This document shows, piece by piece, positions 52,377-60,165 of a DNA stretch of 64,000 bases; within the stretch, counting starts at the first letter, position 1, and the number at the start of each line of letters is the position of its first letter. The stretch lies in the NCBI RefSeq assembly GCF_018069705.1, contig NZ_CP072943.1, positions 62,001-126,000 on the forward strand. Reading direction: 5' to 3'. Position numbers and translations under genes: made by a program. The DNA is from Aminithiophilus ramosus (GTDB lineage Bacteria; Synergistota; Synergistia; Synergistales; Aminithiophilaceae). Under the pieces are notes generated by a model that was not told the origin of the DNA, made no database searches, and saw nothing but the letters and a program-made list of their open reading frames with translations.

Positions 52377-54281
52377 ATGAAGAGCGTCGACGCCCATCCC
52401 GTTCCGTCGGAATCCCCTGCGTCCCGGCCCGAGCGGATTCTCGTCTGTCTCGGCCCCAGCCCCTTCGGCGAGCGCCTTCTCCGCGAAGGCCTCCGGATGG
52501 CCCGGGCTTCCGGAGGCGAGCTGTGGGCCCTCCACGTGGAGCCCCCCCTTCCCCGCCAGGGGGAGGCCGATCGGCTTTCCATGGAGGGGAATCTGCGTCT
52601 CGCCGAGGAGCTGGGCGCTCGGCTTTTCGTCCGCCCCGGCGACGACGTCGCCGCCGTCGCCGCCGATTTCGCCCGTCGCCACGGCGTGACGCGCATCCTC
52701 GCCGGCAAGCCCCTTCTTCCCCGGTGGAGAACCCTCTTGCGGGGAACCCTCGTGGACCGCATGATCCGTCTCAGCGGCTCCATCTCCGTCGTCGCCTTCA
52801 GCGGCGTCGAGGCCCTTCCCCCCTCCCGCGGCGACGGCCCCTCTCCCCGGGCCTACGGAGGGGGTCTGGCCCTCGCCCTGGCCGCCACGGCCGTCGGGCT
52901 TCCCCTGAGCCGCGTCATGGCTCCCGCCAACGTCGTCATGGTCTACCTCGCCGCCGTCCTCGTGGCGGCCCTTTTCCTCGGCAGGGGGCCTTCAGCGGTG
53001 ACGGCCGTCGTCGGCGTTCTCGCCTTCGACGTCTTTCTCGTGCCTCCCTACTACACCCTGGCCGTCGCCGATTCCCAGTACCTCGTCACCTTCGCCGGCC
53101 TCCTCGGCGTCGGCCTCGTCGTCAGCGGATTGGCCTCGCGGGCCCGAGAGCAGGCCCGCGAGGCCAGGCGCAGGGAGGAGGAGGCCCTGGCCCTTCACGC
53201 CTTCAGCCGCGACCTGGCCGCTGCGGCGTCGAGAGAGGCCGTCGTCGCCGCCGTGACGGAACACCTCTCGCGGATGTTGGGCTGGGATTCGGCCCTTTTC
53301 CTGGCCGACGGATCGGGCGGTCTCCGCGCCGTCACGCCTCTCCCCCCGACGGCCGGTCTGGAGGCGATGGTCGGCGACGTTCATCGCCTCGGCCGATCCC
53401 AGGAGACGACGGGAGGCGCCCTCGGTCTTCCCCTCGAAGTCCCGGGCGAGAAAGTCGGCGTCCTCGTCCTTTTCCCCCGCCAGGAGAGCCGTTCGGGGCG
53501 GCTGCGCGACACGGTCGTCCTCCAGGCGGCCCAGGCCCTTCATCATCTCCTGCTCGACGAGCGGGCCCGCGAGGCGGAGCTCCTCCAGGTCCGCGAGAAG
53601 ATCCAGACGGCCCTTCTCAACTCCATCTCTCACGAAATACGGACGCCTCTGTCGTCCATCACCGGCGTTCTCAGTTCCCTGCGAGGGGGGGCGAAGGCCT
53701 TCGCCTTCGACGAGGCCTCCCGGTCGGCGCTCATCGAGACGGCCTGGTCCGAGGCGCGGCGCCTCAACGGTCTCGTCGGCAACCTGCTCGGCATGAGCCG
53801 CCTCGAGGCGGGAGCCCTTCGGCTTGCCCTCGAGCCCTGCGACCCGGCCGAAATCGTCGCCCACGTCCTGGACCAGATGCACGAGCGCCTCGAGGGACGG
53901 GAGGTCGAAACGGAACTGCCCCGCGAGGCCTGTCTCGTCACCGTCGATTTCATCTTCTTCTCCCTCGTCCTCGTCAACCTCGTCGACAACGCCCTCAAAT
54001 ACAGCCCTCCCGGCTCGCCCCTCGCCCTGGCCGTCCGTCGTTGCGGGAGCGCCTCCCTCGTCTTCGACGTCCTCGACCGCGGACCGGGAATTCCCGAGGC
54101 CTTCAGGGAGAAGGTCTTCGAGAAGTTCTTCCGCCTCGCGCCCGGCGGCGGAGGCACGGGGCTGGGGCTGGCCATATCGAAGGGGATCGTCGAGGCTCAC
54201 GGAGGAACGCTGGAGGCCCTCTCCCGCAGGGACGGCGGAACGGTCATGAGGGTGACCCTGCCGGAGGCGGTCGAGCCGTGA
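52377..54281 (+). CDS. kdpD: Short KdpD-type sensor kinase lacking the N-terminal KdpD domain
   Basis: A 634-residue kinase. AAGGAGGT is 7 bases before the ATG at 52377. The order is a universal-stress-type domain (RILVCLGPSPFGERLLREGL and a later LAGKPLLPRWRTLLRGTLVDRM), four membrane helices of the DUF4118 type (about 160-260, with FLVPPYYTLAVADSQYL), a GAF region, HisKA (NSISHEIRTPLSSITG), N box, and GTGLGLAISKGIVEAHGG. Full KdpD (~895 residues) starts with an extra ~250-residue KdpD domain with Walker motifs that stimulates or inhibits the kinase; this is absent. The response regulator gene overlaps the stop. No kdpFABC genes are near. Confidence 0.92.
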   Translation: MKSVDAHPVPSESPASRPERILVCLGPSPFGERLLREGLRMARASGGELWALHVEPPLPRQGEADRLSMEGNLRLAEELGARLFVRPGDDVAAVAADFARRHGVTRILAGKPLLPRWRTLLRGTLVDRMIRLSGSISVVAFSGVEALPPSRGDGPSPRAYGGGLALALAATAVGLPLSRVMAPANVVMVYLAAVLVAALFLGRGPSAVTAVVGVLAFDVFLVPPYYTLAVADSQYLVTFAGLLGVGLVVSGLASRAREQAREARRREEEALALHAFSRDLAAAASREAVVAAVTEHLSRMLGWDSALFLADGSGGLRAVTPLPPTAGLEAMVGDVHRLGRSQETTGGALGLPLEVPGEKVGVLVLFPRQESRSGRLRDTVVLQAAQALHHLLLDERAREAELLQVREKIQTALLNSISHEIRTPLSSITGVLSSLRGGAKAFAFDEASRSALIETAWSEARRLNGLVGNLLGMSRLEAGALRLALEPCDPAEIVAHVLDQMHERLEGREVETELPREACLVTVDFIFFSLVLVNLVDNALKYSPPGSPLALAVRRCGSASLVFDVLDRGPGIPEAFREKVFEKFFRLAPGGGGTGLGLAISKGIVEAHGGTLEALSRRDGGTVMRVTLPEAVEP

Positions 54282-54970
54282 CGGCCGAGAACCGGCGCGT
54301 CCTCGTCGTCGACGACGAAAAGGCCATCCGCCGCCTCCTCGACCTCGCCCTCTCTCCCCAGGGCTACGCCGTCTTCGAGGCAGCCTCCGCCGCCGAGGGG
54401 CTGGCTCGGGCCATCGAGGTCCGTCCCGACCTGATCCTCCTCGACCTGGGGCTCCCCGACCGCGACGGAAGGGAGTTCATCGAAGAGCTGCGGAGCTGGT
54501 CCCAGATCCCCCTCATCGTCCTCTCCGTCCGCGACAGGGAGGCCGAGAAAATCGCCGCCCTCGACGGCGGAGCCAACGACTACGTCGTCAAGCCCTTCGG
54601 CATCGGCGAGCTTCTGGCCCGCATGCGGGCCGTCCTGCGCCGGGCCCTTCCCGCCGGAGAGGAGCCCCTTTTTCGCGTCGGCGACCTCGAAGTCGATCTG
54701 CCCCGTCGCCGTGTCCTCCTCGGAGGCCGCGAACTCTCCCTGACGCCGACGGAATACGACCTACTCAAAACGCTCATCCGCCACAGAGGCAAGGTCGTCA
54801 CCCACGGCCGCCTCCTCCAGGCGGTCTGGGGCGAGGCCTACCGGGAGGAACGTCATCTCCTCCAGGTCAACATGAGCAACCTGCGCCGCAAGATCGAGCC
54901 CGACCCTTCGAGGCCTCGCTACCTCCTCACCGAGCCCGGCGTCGGCTATCGCCTTCGCGACGAGGGGTAG
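54278..54970 (+). CDS. kdpE: KdpE-type response regulator
   Basis: A 230-residue OmpR-type regulator starting at GTG that overlaps kdpD (GTGA). LVVDDEKAIRRLLDLAL, LILLDLGLPDRDGREFI (phospho-acceptor near 54), VLSVRDREAEKIAALDGGANDY and VVKPFGIGELLARMRAVLRR match KdpE closely. The winged helix ends NMSNLRRKIEPDPSRPRYLLTEPGVGYRL, here cited as separate motifs NMSNLRRKIE and EPGVGYRL. In the absence of a kdpFABC operon it probably controls the divergent Trk operon. Confidence 0.93.
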   Translation: MTAENRRVLVVDDEKAIRRLLDLALSPQGYAVFEAASAAEGLARAIEVRPDLILLDLGLPDRDGREFIEELRSWSQIPLIVLSVRDREAEKIAALDGGANDYVVKPFGIGELLARMRAVLRRALPAGEEPLFRVGDLEVDLPRRRVLLGGRELSLTPTEYDLLKTLIRHRGKVVTHGRLLQAVWGEAYREERHLLQVNMSNLRRKIEPDPSRPRYLLTEPGVGYRLRDEG

Positions 54971-54984
54971 TGGAAAAATATATG

Positions 54985-55013
54985 TGGAAATGTGACCACT
55001 TATTGGGTATAAT
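54985..55013 (+). promoter_or_regulatory. Promoter of the Cys-rich small gene
   Basis: TGGAAA (54985-54990), a 17-base spacer and a perfect TATAAT (55008-55013) lie 56 bases before the ATG at 55069. The area is A/T-rich compared with the rest of the window. Confidence 0.65.
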
Positions 55014-55068
55014 GGCCCCAAGAAATCCGGGCCGGAGCGGTCCGGGATGCCGACAGGAGGTCATCGTC

Positions 55069-55329
55069 ATGAACTGGAAAGAGGCTCCTCAGGATCAGGT
55101 CGTCTGCCCCGAGACGGGGATCACGAAAAAAGAGGTCGTTCAGGCCATCGCTCTGGGGGCGGAGACCGTCGAGGCCCTGGAAGAGCAGTTCGGCTCCTGC
55201 AGCGAGACCTGCGACTGCCGGGAGGGCCTTCAGGCCCTTCTCGACATCTACCTTCCCCTCCTGCAGGAAATGCGCGGAGGCGGGTGCAGCTGCAGCTGCG
55301 GTTCCTGCGGAGGAGGCTGCGAAGGCTGA
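55069..55329 (+). CDS. Small BFD-like [2Fe-2S] domain protein with Cys-rich tail
   Basis: An 86-residue protein. AGGAGGT is 7 bases before the ATG. VVCPETGITKKEVVQAIALG, ETVEALEEQFGSCSE and CDCREGLQALLDIY follow the pattern of the bacterioferritin-associated ferredoxin (BFD)-like domain, which holds a [2Fe-2S] cluster with four cysteines in NirB, NifU and copper chaperones. The last 14 residues are unusual: GGCSCSCGSCGGGC, six cysteines spaced by single Gly/Ser residues. They could bind a second metal centre. The start of the next gene overlaps the stop (TGATG), so the two are co-translated. Confidence 0.75.
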   Translation: MNWKEAPQDQVVCPETGITKKEVVQAIALGAETVEALEEQFGSCSETCDCREGLQALLDIYLPLLQEMRGGGCSCSCGSCGGGCEG

Positions 55330-55676
55330 TGACAGAGGAGCGCACCCTCCAGATTTCCTCCGACTACTGGCTGGGAGAGATCGCCGCTCACAGCGACGGC
55401 AACTTCCGCATCGTCTGGCGGACGATCATTCTGGGATGCTGCTCCGTCTTTCGCGGTGCCGCCGCCTATCTGGGCAGCCCCGAGGAGAACTCGGAAGCCT
55501 ACGAGGTCTTCTCCATCGAGGGAACGGACGGCGCCCGCTGCTGGATCCACCGCGACGTCCTGGACGAGTGGAAGAAGATCAGGCCCACCGACGAGGGCGA
55601 CTACCTCTTCGTCGTCCAGTCCGTGGGGCGTTTCCGCCTCCGTTTCCCCGGAGGGGTCCTTCCGGAAGTGGCCTGA
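55329..55676 (+). CDS. Unknown 115-residue protein, co-translated with the Cys-rich protein
   Basis: The ATG overlaps the stop of the upstream gene. The sequence is mixed alpha/beta without membrane segments: LQISSDYWLGEIAAHSDG, RIVWRTIILGCCSVFRG, EAYEVFSIEGTDGARCW, and VVQSVGRFRLRFPG as separate pieces. Three cysteines (two as a CC pair near residue 38) are present. I do not recognise a family. A strong terminator follows directly, so the two small genes form a self-contained unit. Confidence 0.7.
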   Translation: MTEERTLQISSDYWLGEIAAHSDGNFRIVWRTIILGCCSVFRGAAAYLGSPEENSEAYEVFSIEGTDGARCWIHRDVLDEWKKIRPTDEGDYLFVVQSVGRFRLRFPGGVLPEVA

Positions 55677-55681
55677 GGGGC

Positions 55682-55726
55682 AAAAAAAAGGGGCTCCCTC
55701 CGCGCGCGGAGGGAGCCCCTTTTTTC
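55682..55726. terminator. Bidirectional terminator
   Basis: GGGGCTCCCTCCGCG (55690-55704) pairs perfectly with 55705-55719. An A8 tract precedes and a T7 tract follows, so it works in both directions, ending the small-gene operon and the azlCD operon. Confidence 0.92.
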
Positions 55727-55740
55727 GTAGGTTCCCGTTT

Positions 55741-56055
55741 TCAGAGGAAAAGCTGAAAAAAGACGAGAAGGGCCATGCCGCCGACGATGGTGACGAGGAC
55801 GTTGCGGCTGTGGGCGGCGATGGCCAGGGCTCCCAGCCCGGCCAGGAGGCGGGAGGGGGAGAAGACGTTCCCCTGGGCCGTCTTGGCGTAGAAGATGGCC
55901 GGTGCGACGAGGGCCGCCAGGGCCGCCGGAGGGATGTAGCGCAAGATGGCGTCGACGGAGGAGGGGATCCTGTCGGGGGGGACGAAGCAGGTGAAGAGTC
56001 CCTTGACGACGAGCGAGGCCAGGGAGACGGCCAGGGCGACGACGAGGAAGGTCAT
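55741..56055 (-). CDS. AzlD-type branched-chain amino acid exporter subunit
   Basis: A 104-residue protein with four hydrophobic segments. ALAVSLASLVVKGLFTCFVP, ILRYIPPAALAALVAPAIF and SRNVLVTIVGGMALLVFF match the AzlD family. AzlC and AzlD together export branched-chain amino acids or their analogues, a useful function in amino-acid fermenters. Its ATG overlaps the azlC stop by 4 bases. Confidence 0.9.
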   Translation of the reverse strand: MTFLVVALAVSLASLVVKGLFTCFVPPDRIPSSVDAILRYIPPAALAALVAPAIFYAKTAQGNVFSPSRLLAGLGALAIAAHSRNVLVTIVGGMALLVFFQLFL

Positions 56056-56786
56056 GAGGCCCGTCCTTTCCCGTCGAGGAGGACGCCGGCGGCGACGCCC
56101 AGGAGAAGGGCGGCGAGGAAGCCCAGCTGAAGGGGCACGGCGGGGACGAGGACGACGGCGGCCGGGGCGGCCACGGCGGCGGCCCCGATCCTTCCCCTGT
56201 CTTTCATCTGAGGCGCCAGGAGGGCCGTGAAGACGAGGGGCAGAGTGAAGTCGAGGGGGAGCGAGGCGGGAATGACGGCGCCGACGTGATAGCCGACGGA
56301 AATGCCCGCCGCCCAGGGGAGGAAGATGGCCAAAGAGGCGCCCAGAAGAAAGGCCGTCACGTCCATCTGTCCCCCTGTCGTCTCCACCTCGGCCATGGTG
56401 AAGGCGTAGGACTGGTCGGAGATGACATAGGCGCAGAGAAGGCGTTTCCACCAGGGCTCGTGCCCCAGGAGGGGGACGAGGGAGAGGCTGTACATGGCGT
56501 AACGCATGTTGAGCATCACCGCCGTGGCGACGATGACGAGAAAGGGCGCGTCGGCGCCGAAGAGGTGGACCGTCGCCACCTGGGACGTTCCGGCGATGAG
56601 GGAGAGCGAGAAAAAGCCGCTCTCGAAGGAGGTCAGCCCCGTCTGCTTCATGATGAAGCCGAGGACGACGGCGAAGGGGACGATCCCGACGAGGATGGGA
56701 AGGACGGCCCGGGCCCCCCGGAGGGCGTCGGTCAGGGCTCCGCGGCTCGAGGCGGCGTCTTTACCGCTGAAGTGGGCTTCTGTCAT
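56052..56786 (-). CDS. AzlC-type branched-chain amino acid exporter subunit
   Basis: A 244-residue membrane protein. The ATG at 56786 has AAGGAG 7-8 bases upstream. ALRGARAVLPILVGIVPFAVVLG, FSLSLIAGTSQVATV and VMLNMRYAMYSLSLVP match the family's first half, and YVISDQSYAFT the conserved middle. It pairs with AzlD. The operon is divergent from arsC. Confidence 0.92.
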   Translation of the reverse strand: MTEAHFSGKDAASSRGALTDALRGARAVLPILVGIVPFAVVLGFIMKQTGLTSFESGFFSLSLIAGTSQVATVHLFGADAPFLVIVATAVMLNMRYAMYSLSLVPLLGHEPWWKRLLCAYVISDQSYAFTMAEVETTGGQMDVTAFLLGASLAIFLPWAAGISVGYHVGAVIPASLPLDFTLPLVFTALLAPQMKDRGRIGAAAVAAPAAVVLVPAVPLQLGFLAALLLGVAAGVLLDGKGRAS

Positions 56787-56948
56787 CGTTGGCTCCTTTT
56801 CGCGATCTCGCGAGGCCCGAGCGGTCCTTGCCCTCGAAGGGGCCTTCGGGAGAGGTCCCCGCTTTTTCGTGACCTTTTCGTGACGGACCGGAGGCGTTTT
56901 TTCTGCTTCAATAGGCATTGTAACAGGAAGAGGAAGGAGGCGGAAAAG

Positions 56949-57380
56949 ATGGAACCCTTGAAAGTCCTCTTCATCTGCGGGAAGAACCGGGCCCGGAGCC
57001 AGATGGCCGAGGCCTGGCTCAACAGACTGGGCGGCGGCGCCTTCGTCGCCGAAAGCGCCGGCCTCGAACCGGGCCCGGGCGTCCATCCTCTGGCCGTGGC
57101 CGTCATGGCCGAAGAGGGCATCGACATCGCGGCCAACAGCGTCGACAGCGTCGAGGCCTTTTTCCTCGAGGGGCGGGAATACGACGTCGTCATCGCCGTC
57201 TGCGACGCCGCCAAGGCCGGTCGCTGCCCCGTCTTTCCCGGGAAAGGCGAACGCCTTCACTGGCCCTTCGACGACCCCGAAGGCCTCGAGGGCACGGAGG
57301 AGGAGAAACTGGCCGCGACGCGGTCCATCCGCGACGCGATCCGCTCGGCCGTCGAGGCCTTCATCGCCGCCCGAAGCTGA
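56949..57380 (+). CDS. arsC: Arsenate reductase, low-molecular-weight phosphatase type
   Basis: A 143-residue protein. GGAGG lies 8-9 bases before the ATG. FICGKNRARSQMAEAW holds the catalytic C-x5-R loop (residues 10-16, CGKNRAR). Two further cysteines (VCDAAKAGRC) near residues 81 and 89 are spaced as in thioredoxin-coupled ArsC, which passes the disulfide along the chain. An arsM methyltransferase and an ArsP-type permease lie directly downstream in the opposite direction. A low-molecular-weight protein tyrosine phosphatase is the alternative, but the cysteine pair favours arsenate reduction. Confidence 0.88.
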   Translation: MEPLKVLFICGKNRARSQMAEAWLNRLGGGAFVAESAGLEPGPGVHPLAVAVMAEEGIDIAANSVDSVEAFFLEGREYDVVIAVCDAAKAGRCPVFPGKGERLHWPFDDPEGLEGTEEEKLAATRSIRDAIRSAVEAFIAARS

Positions 57381-57412
57381 AAGGCGGAGCGGGAAGAGCG
57401 TCGGACAGACAG

Positions 57413-57458
57413 AGACACAAGGGCAGGGGACCCCGGCGGGTCCCCTGCCCTTGTGTCT
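57413..57458. terminator. Strong bidirectional hairpin between arsC and arsM
   Basis: A perfect 21-base-pair stem (57413-57433 with 57438-57458) around CGGC, in the 94-base gap between the convergent genes. Both flanks lack long T-runs. Confidence 0.8.
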
Positions 57459-57474
57459 TCTGGGGGGGCTCCGT

Positions 57475-58266
57475 TCAGAGACCCTTGACGGCGGAGATGA
57501 AGGCGCTTGCGACGGTTCCGCTTGCCAGGCGGCGGTCCTCCTCCGAGAGGTCGGGGAAGAGTTCGGCCGCCTCGTCGTCGCTGAAGGCGTAGATCTTGGT
57601 GAGGGTGATCGTCACGTCGTCGAAGGGGACCGCGTCGATCTTGGCCCGGAAGACGTCGACGGGAAGGGCTCCGGCGATGCAGCCCGTCCAGGCCGCCACG
57701 CTGGCCTGGACGGACGGGGGCAGAGGCCGGAGGAGGACGATGTCGGAAAGGGCCATGCGCCCTCCCCTGCGGAGGACGCGGAAAATCTCCCGAAGGACCT
57801 GGTCCTTGTCGGGAGAGAGGTTGACGACGCAGTTGGAGAGGACCCGATCGACGCTCCCGTCGGGGAGGGGAATGGCCTCCATCTCGCCTCGGATGAAGGA
57901 GACGTTCTCCATCCCGGCCCTGCGGCGGTTTTTCTCGGCCTCTTCGAGCATGGCCTCCGTCATGTCCAGGCCGTAGACGTGGCCCGAAGGCCCCACCTGG
58001 AGAGAGGCGAGAAAGACGTCGAGGCCGGCGCCGCTGCCGAGGTCGAGGACCGTCTCGCCCTCTTCGATAGCGGCCAGGGCCGTGGGGTTGCCGCAGCCGA
58101 AGGAGGGGATCTCCAGGCCGTCGAGACGTTCGGCCAGCTCCTGCCGATCGTAGTTGCCTTCGGTGACGGGATCGCTTCCGCAGTCTTTTCCGCAGCAGCA
58201 GGACGCGCTCTGACGCCTGATGGCGTCGGTGTACTTCCGTCGGACCTCTTCTCGGATGTCGCTCAT
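57475..58266 (-). CDS. arsM: Arsenite methyltransferase ArsM
   Basis: A 263-residue SAM methyltransferase. GGAGGAG lies 6 bases before the ATG. VLDLGSGAGLDVFLAS is motif I, and the arsenite-binding cysteines are in the family positions: IPSFGCGNPT (about 57), SNCVVNLSPDK (about 145) and AWTGCIAGALP (about 195). A CCC pair near residue 24 (SASCCCGKDCG) is extra and typical of some bacterial ArsM. It makes methylated arsenicals, which can be excreted. It belongs to the operon trx-arsP-arsM. Confidence 0.93.
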   Translation of the reverse strand: MSDIREEVRRKYTDAIRRQSASCCCGKDCGSDPVTEGNYDRQELAERLDGLEIPSFGCGNPTALAAIEEGETVLDLGSGAGLDVFLASLQVGPSGHVYGLDMTEAMLEEAEKNRRRAGMENVSFIRGEMEAIPLPDGSVDRVLSNCVVNLSPDKDQVLREIFRVLRRGGRMALSDIVLLRPLPPSVQASVAAWTGCIAGALPVDVFRAKIDAVPFDDVTITLTKIYAFSDDEAAELFPDLSEEDRRLASGTVASAFISAVKGL

Positions 58267-58322
58267 GGTATCTCCTCCAGACTGAAAAAGGGGGAAAACG
58301 GGGGGGCTTCTCGCCCCCTCGC

Positions 58323-59486
58323 CTAGCCGACGAGGGCGCCGTAGATCAGGCCGGCCAGGGTGGACAGGGAGACGACGAGGGCCACGAAGGCGACGGTCTT
58401 TTTCGTCCCCAAAACGCTGCGGATGACGAGCATGTTGGGCAGAGAGAGGGCCGGTCCCGCCAGAAGGAGGGCCAGAGCCGGTCCCTGTCCCATGCCGGAG
58501 CCCAGCAGCCCCTGAAGGATGGGCACTTCGGTGAGGGTGGCGAAGTACATGAGGGCGCCGGCCAAAGAGGCGAAGAAGTTGGCCCCCACCGAGTTGCCCC
58601 CCACGAGAGAGGCCACCCAGGAGGGGGGGAGAAGGGCCTCGTGGCCGGGCCGTCCCAGGAGAAATCCGGCGACGAGGACGCCGCCGAAGAGGAGGGGCAT
58701 GACCTGGAGGGCGTAGCCCAGCGTCGACTGGCCCCACTCCTGACGCTCTTCAGCGGAGAACCAGCGCCGCGTCGTGAAAAGGACGAAAAGCAGGGCTGCC
58801 CCCGCGACGGGCCACTTGACGGCGTAGAGAGCCGTCCAGAGTCCGCCTTCGCTGCGGGGGGCGGCGAAATTGGCGAAGACGAGAAAGACGACGAGGCTCG
58901 CCATGTGCCAGACCGTCTTCCAGAGGGGACGTCCCTCCTCGGAGGGAAGTTCGACGAAGCCCTGCTGACGCGAGGCCTCCTCGTTGCGGAAGAGAAGGGC
59001 CATGGCCAGGCCGATGAGGACGCTGAAGGAAATGGCCCCGACGGCGCGGGCCAGGCCGAGCTCGAAGCCCAGGACGCGGGCCGTGAGGACGATGGAGAGG
59101 ACGTTGATGGCCGGCCCCGAGTAGAGGAAGGCCGAGGCGGGGCCCAGACCGGCGCCGCGCTTGTAGATGCCGGCGAAGAGGGGGAGGACCGTGCAGGAGC
59201 AGACGGCCAGAATGGTCCCCGAGACGGCGGCGACGGAATAGGCCACCCACTTCTTCGCCCCCGCGCCGAGATACTTCATCACCGCCTGCTGGCTGACGAA
59301 GACCGATATGGCCCCGGCGATGAAGAAGGCCGGGACGAGGCAGAGGAGGACATGTTCGCGGGCGTACTCGTGGAGCATGGCCAGGGCCTCGAAGGAGGCC
59401 TTGGCCACGCGGGGATCGGCCACGGGCAGAAAGTAGGCCGCCAGGAAGGCGCCGACGATCCAGAGCAGTTTCTTCGTCTCGGTCAT
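58323..59486 (-). CDS. ArsP-type permease (UPF0718)
   Basis: A 387-residue protein with about eight hydrophobic segments. GTILAVCSCTVLPLFAGIYK is the hallmark cysteine pair (CSC) of UPF0718 permeases, and TEVPILQGLLGSGMGQGPAL and LAGPALSLPNMLVIRS follow in the second half. The ATG at 59486 has GGAGGT 5 bases upstream. ArsP proteins export trivalent organoarsenicals such as methylarsenite, the product of ArsM, whose gene follows. It could instead transport another compound. Confidence 0.88.
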   Translation of the reverse strand: MTETKKLLWIVGAFLAAYFLPVADPRVAKASFEALAMLHEYAREHVLLCLVPAFFIAGAISVFVSQQAVMKYLGAGAKKWVAYSVAAVSGTILAVCSCTVLPLFAGIYKRGAGLGPASAFLYSGPAINVLSIVLTARVLGFELGLARAVGAISFSVLIGLAMALLFRNEEASRQQGFVELPSEEGRPLWKTVWHMASLVVFLVFANFAAPRSEGGLWTALYAVKWPVAGAALLFVLFTTRRWFSAEERQEWGQSTLGYALQVMPLLFGGVLVAGFLLGRPGHEALLPPSWVASLVGGNSVGANFFASLAGALMYFATLTEVPILQGLLGSGMGQGPALALLLAGPALSLPNMLVIRSVLGTKKTVAFVALVVSLSTLAGLIYGALVG

Positions 59487-59528
59487 GACAAACCTCCTTG
59501 TGGTAAAAAGGCCACCAATGGGGCGAAA

Positions 59529-59550
59529 GAAAGGCCCCGCAGGGCCTTTC
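59529..59550 (-). terminator. Hairpin between the thioredoxin-like gene and arsP
   Basis: GAAAGGCCC (59529-59537) pairs with GGGCCTTTC (59542-59550). On the minus strand it is followed by TTTC, a poor T-run, so it is more likely an RNA-processing or partial attenuation site within the operon. Confidence 0.5.
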
Positions 59551-59557
59551 CTGTCTC

Positions 59558-59800
59558 TTATTTGTCCAGGCCGCTCAGGAGGGTCTTGACCTGCTCGACG
59601 GTGGGCACCTTTCCCGCCGAGAGGACCTTGCCGTCGACGGCCAGCCCCGGCGTGGCCATGATGCCGAAGTCGAGGATATCGCTGATCTCCGTCACCTTGA
59701 CCAGCTCGTAGTCGAGGCCGAGCTCCCTGGCGGCCGTCTCGGCCGTCTCGGCCAGCTTCTTGCACTTGGCGCAGCCCGTTCCCAGGATCTGTATCTTCAT
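59558..59800 (-). CDS. Small redox thioredoxin-like protein
   Basis: An 80-residue protein. GGAGGT is 7 bases before the ATG. LGTGCAKCKKLAETAE holds the CxxC motif (residues 10-13) at the N-terminus of the first helix, and GIMATPGLAVDGKVLSAG the cis-proline loop. It is of the short MTH895/TM0996-like family often found next to UPF0718 permeases. It leads the operon trx-arsP-arsM and may reduce ArsC, ArsM intermediates or the permease cysteines. Confidence 0.92.
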   Translation of the reverse strand: MKIQILGTGCAKCKKLAETAETAARELGLDYELVKVTEISDILDFGIMATPGLAVDGKVLSAGKVPTVEQVKTLLSGLDK

Positions 59801-59821
59801 CGAGGTCACCTCCGGATGTTC

Positions 59822-59856
59822 TGTGGCAATATTACCACATAAAGAGGCGCTGTCAA
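59822..59856 (-). promoter_or_regulatory. Promoter and palindromic operator of the arsenic operon
   Basis: On the minus strand TTGACA (59856-59851) is followed after 16-17 bases by TAATAT/AATATT. An 18-base near-palindrome TGTGGTAATATTGCCACA (59839-59822) covers the -10 region, with only one mismatched pair. Such sites are typical of ArsR-family repressors. No arsR gene is visible in the window, so the repressor must be elsewhere. Confidence 0.65.
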
Positions 59857-60165
59857 CGGCCTTGGCGGCACATTTGAGGACCGGTTCGCGACCATTGTCC
59901 CCCTCTCTCGTCCCGGAGGGGCGGCTCCGCCGCCGACCGGAGGCGCCTTCGGCCGGGACCGCCTCGCCCATGGATCGGAGGGATTTCCCCAGCCAGACGG
60001 AGAGGAGGGGGCGGTCCGGGGGCGGGCCCGCGAAGGGGCCGTGGCGTCGAAGACGGCGCCCCGAATCGGGGCCGAAGGCTGCTTTTCGGGACCGCCGGAT
60101 CGGGGGCTTGGGCCGATTTTGCCCTGCAGAGACGGCCCGATCGTGGCCTTGCCGATCGCCGTCGG
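59857..60165. other. Spacer of 309 bases with no recognisable gene
   Basis: GC-rich sequence with several short inverted repeats (GGCGGCTCCGCCGCC near 59931, GGTCCGGGGGCGGGCCC near 60014). No Shine-Dalgarno with a supported frame. It lies downstream of the ATC-hydrolase-like gene. Confidence 0.5.

Noticed and set aside
52523-54970. One long frame that would fuse kdpE to an 580-residue N-terminal extension
   Set aside because: The extension is the +1 shadow of kdpD. A GTG at 54278 overlapping the kdpD stop gives the normal KdpE length.
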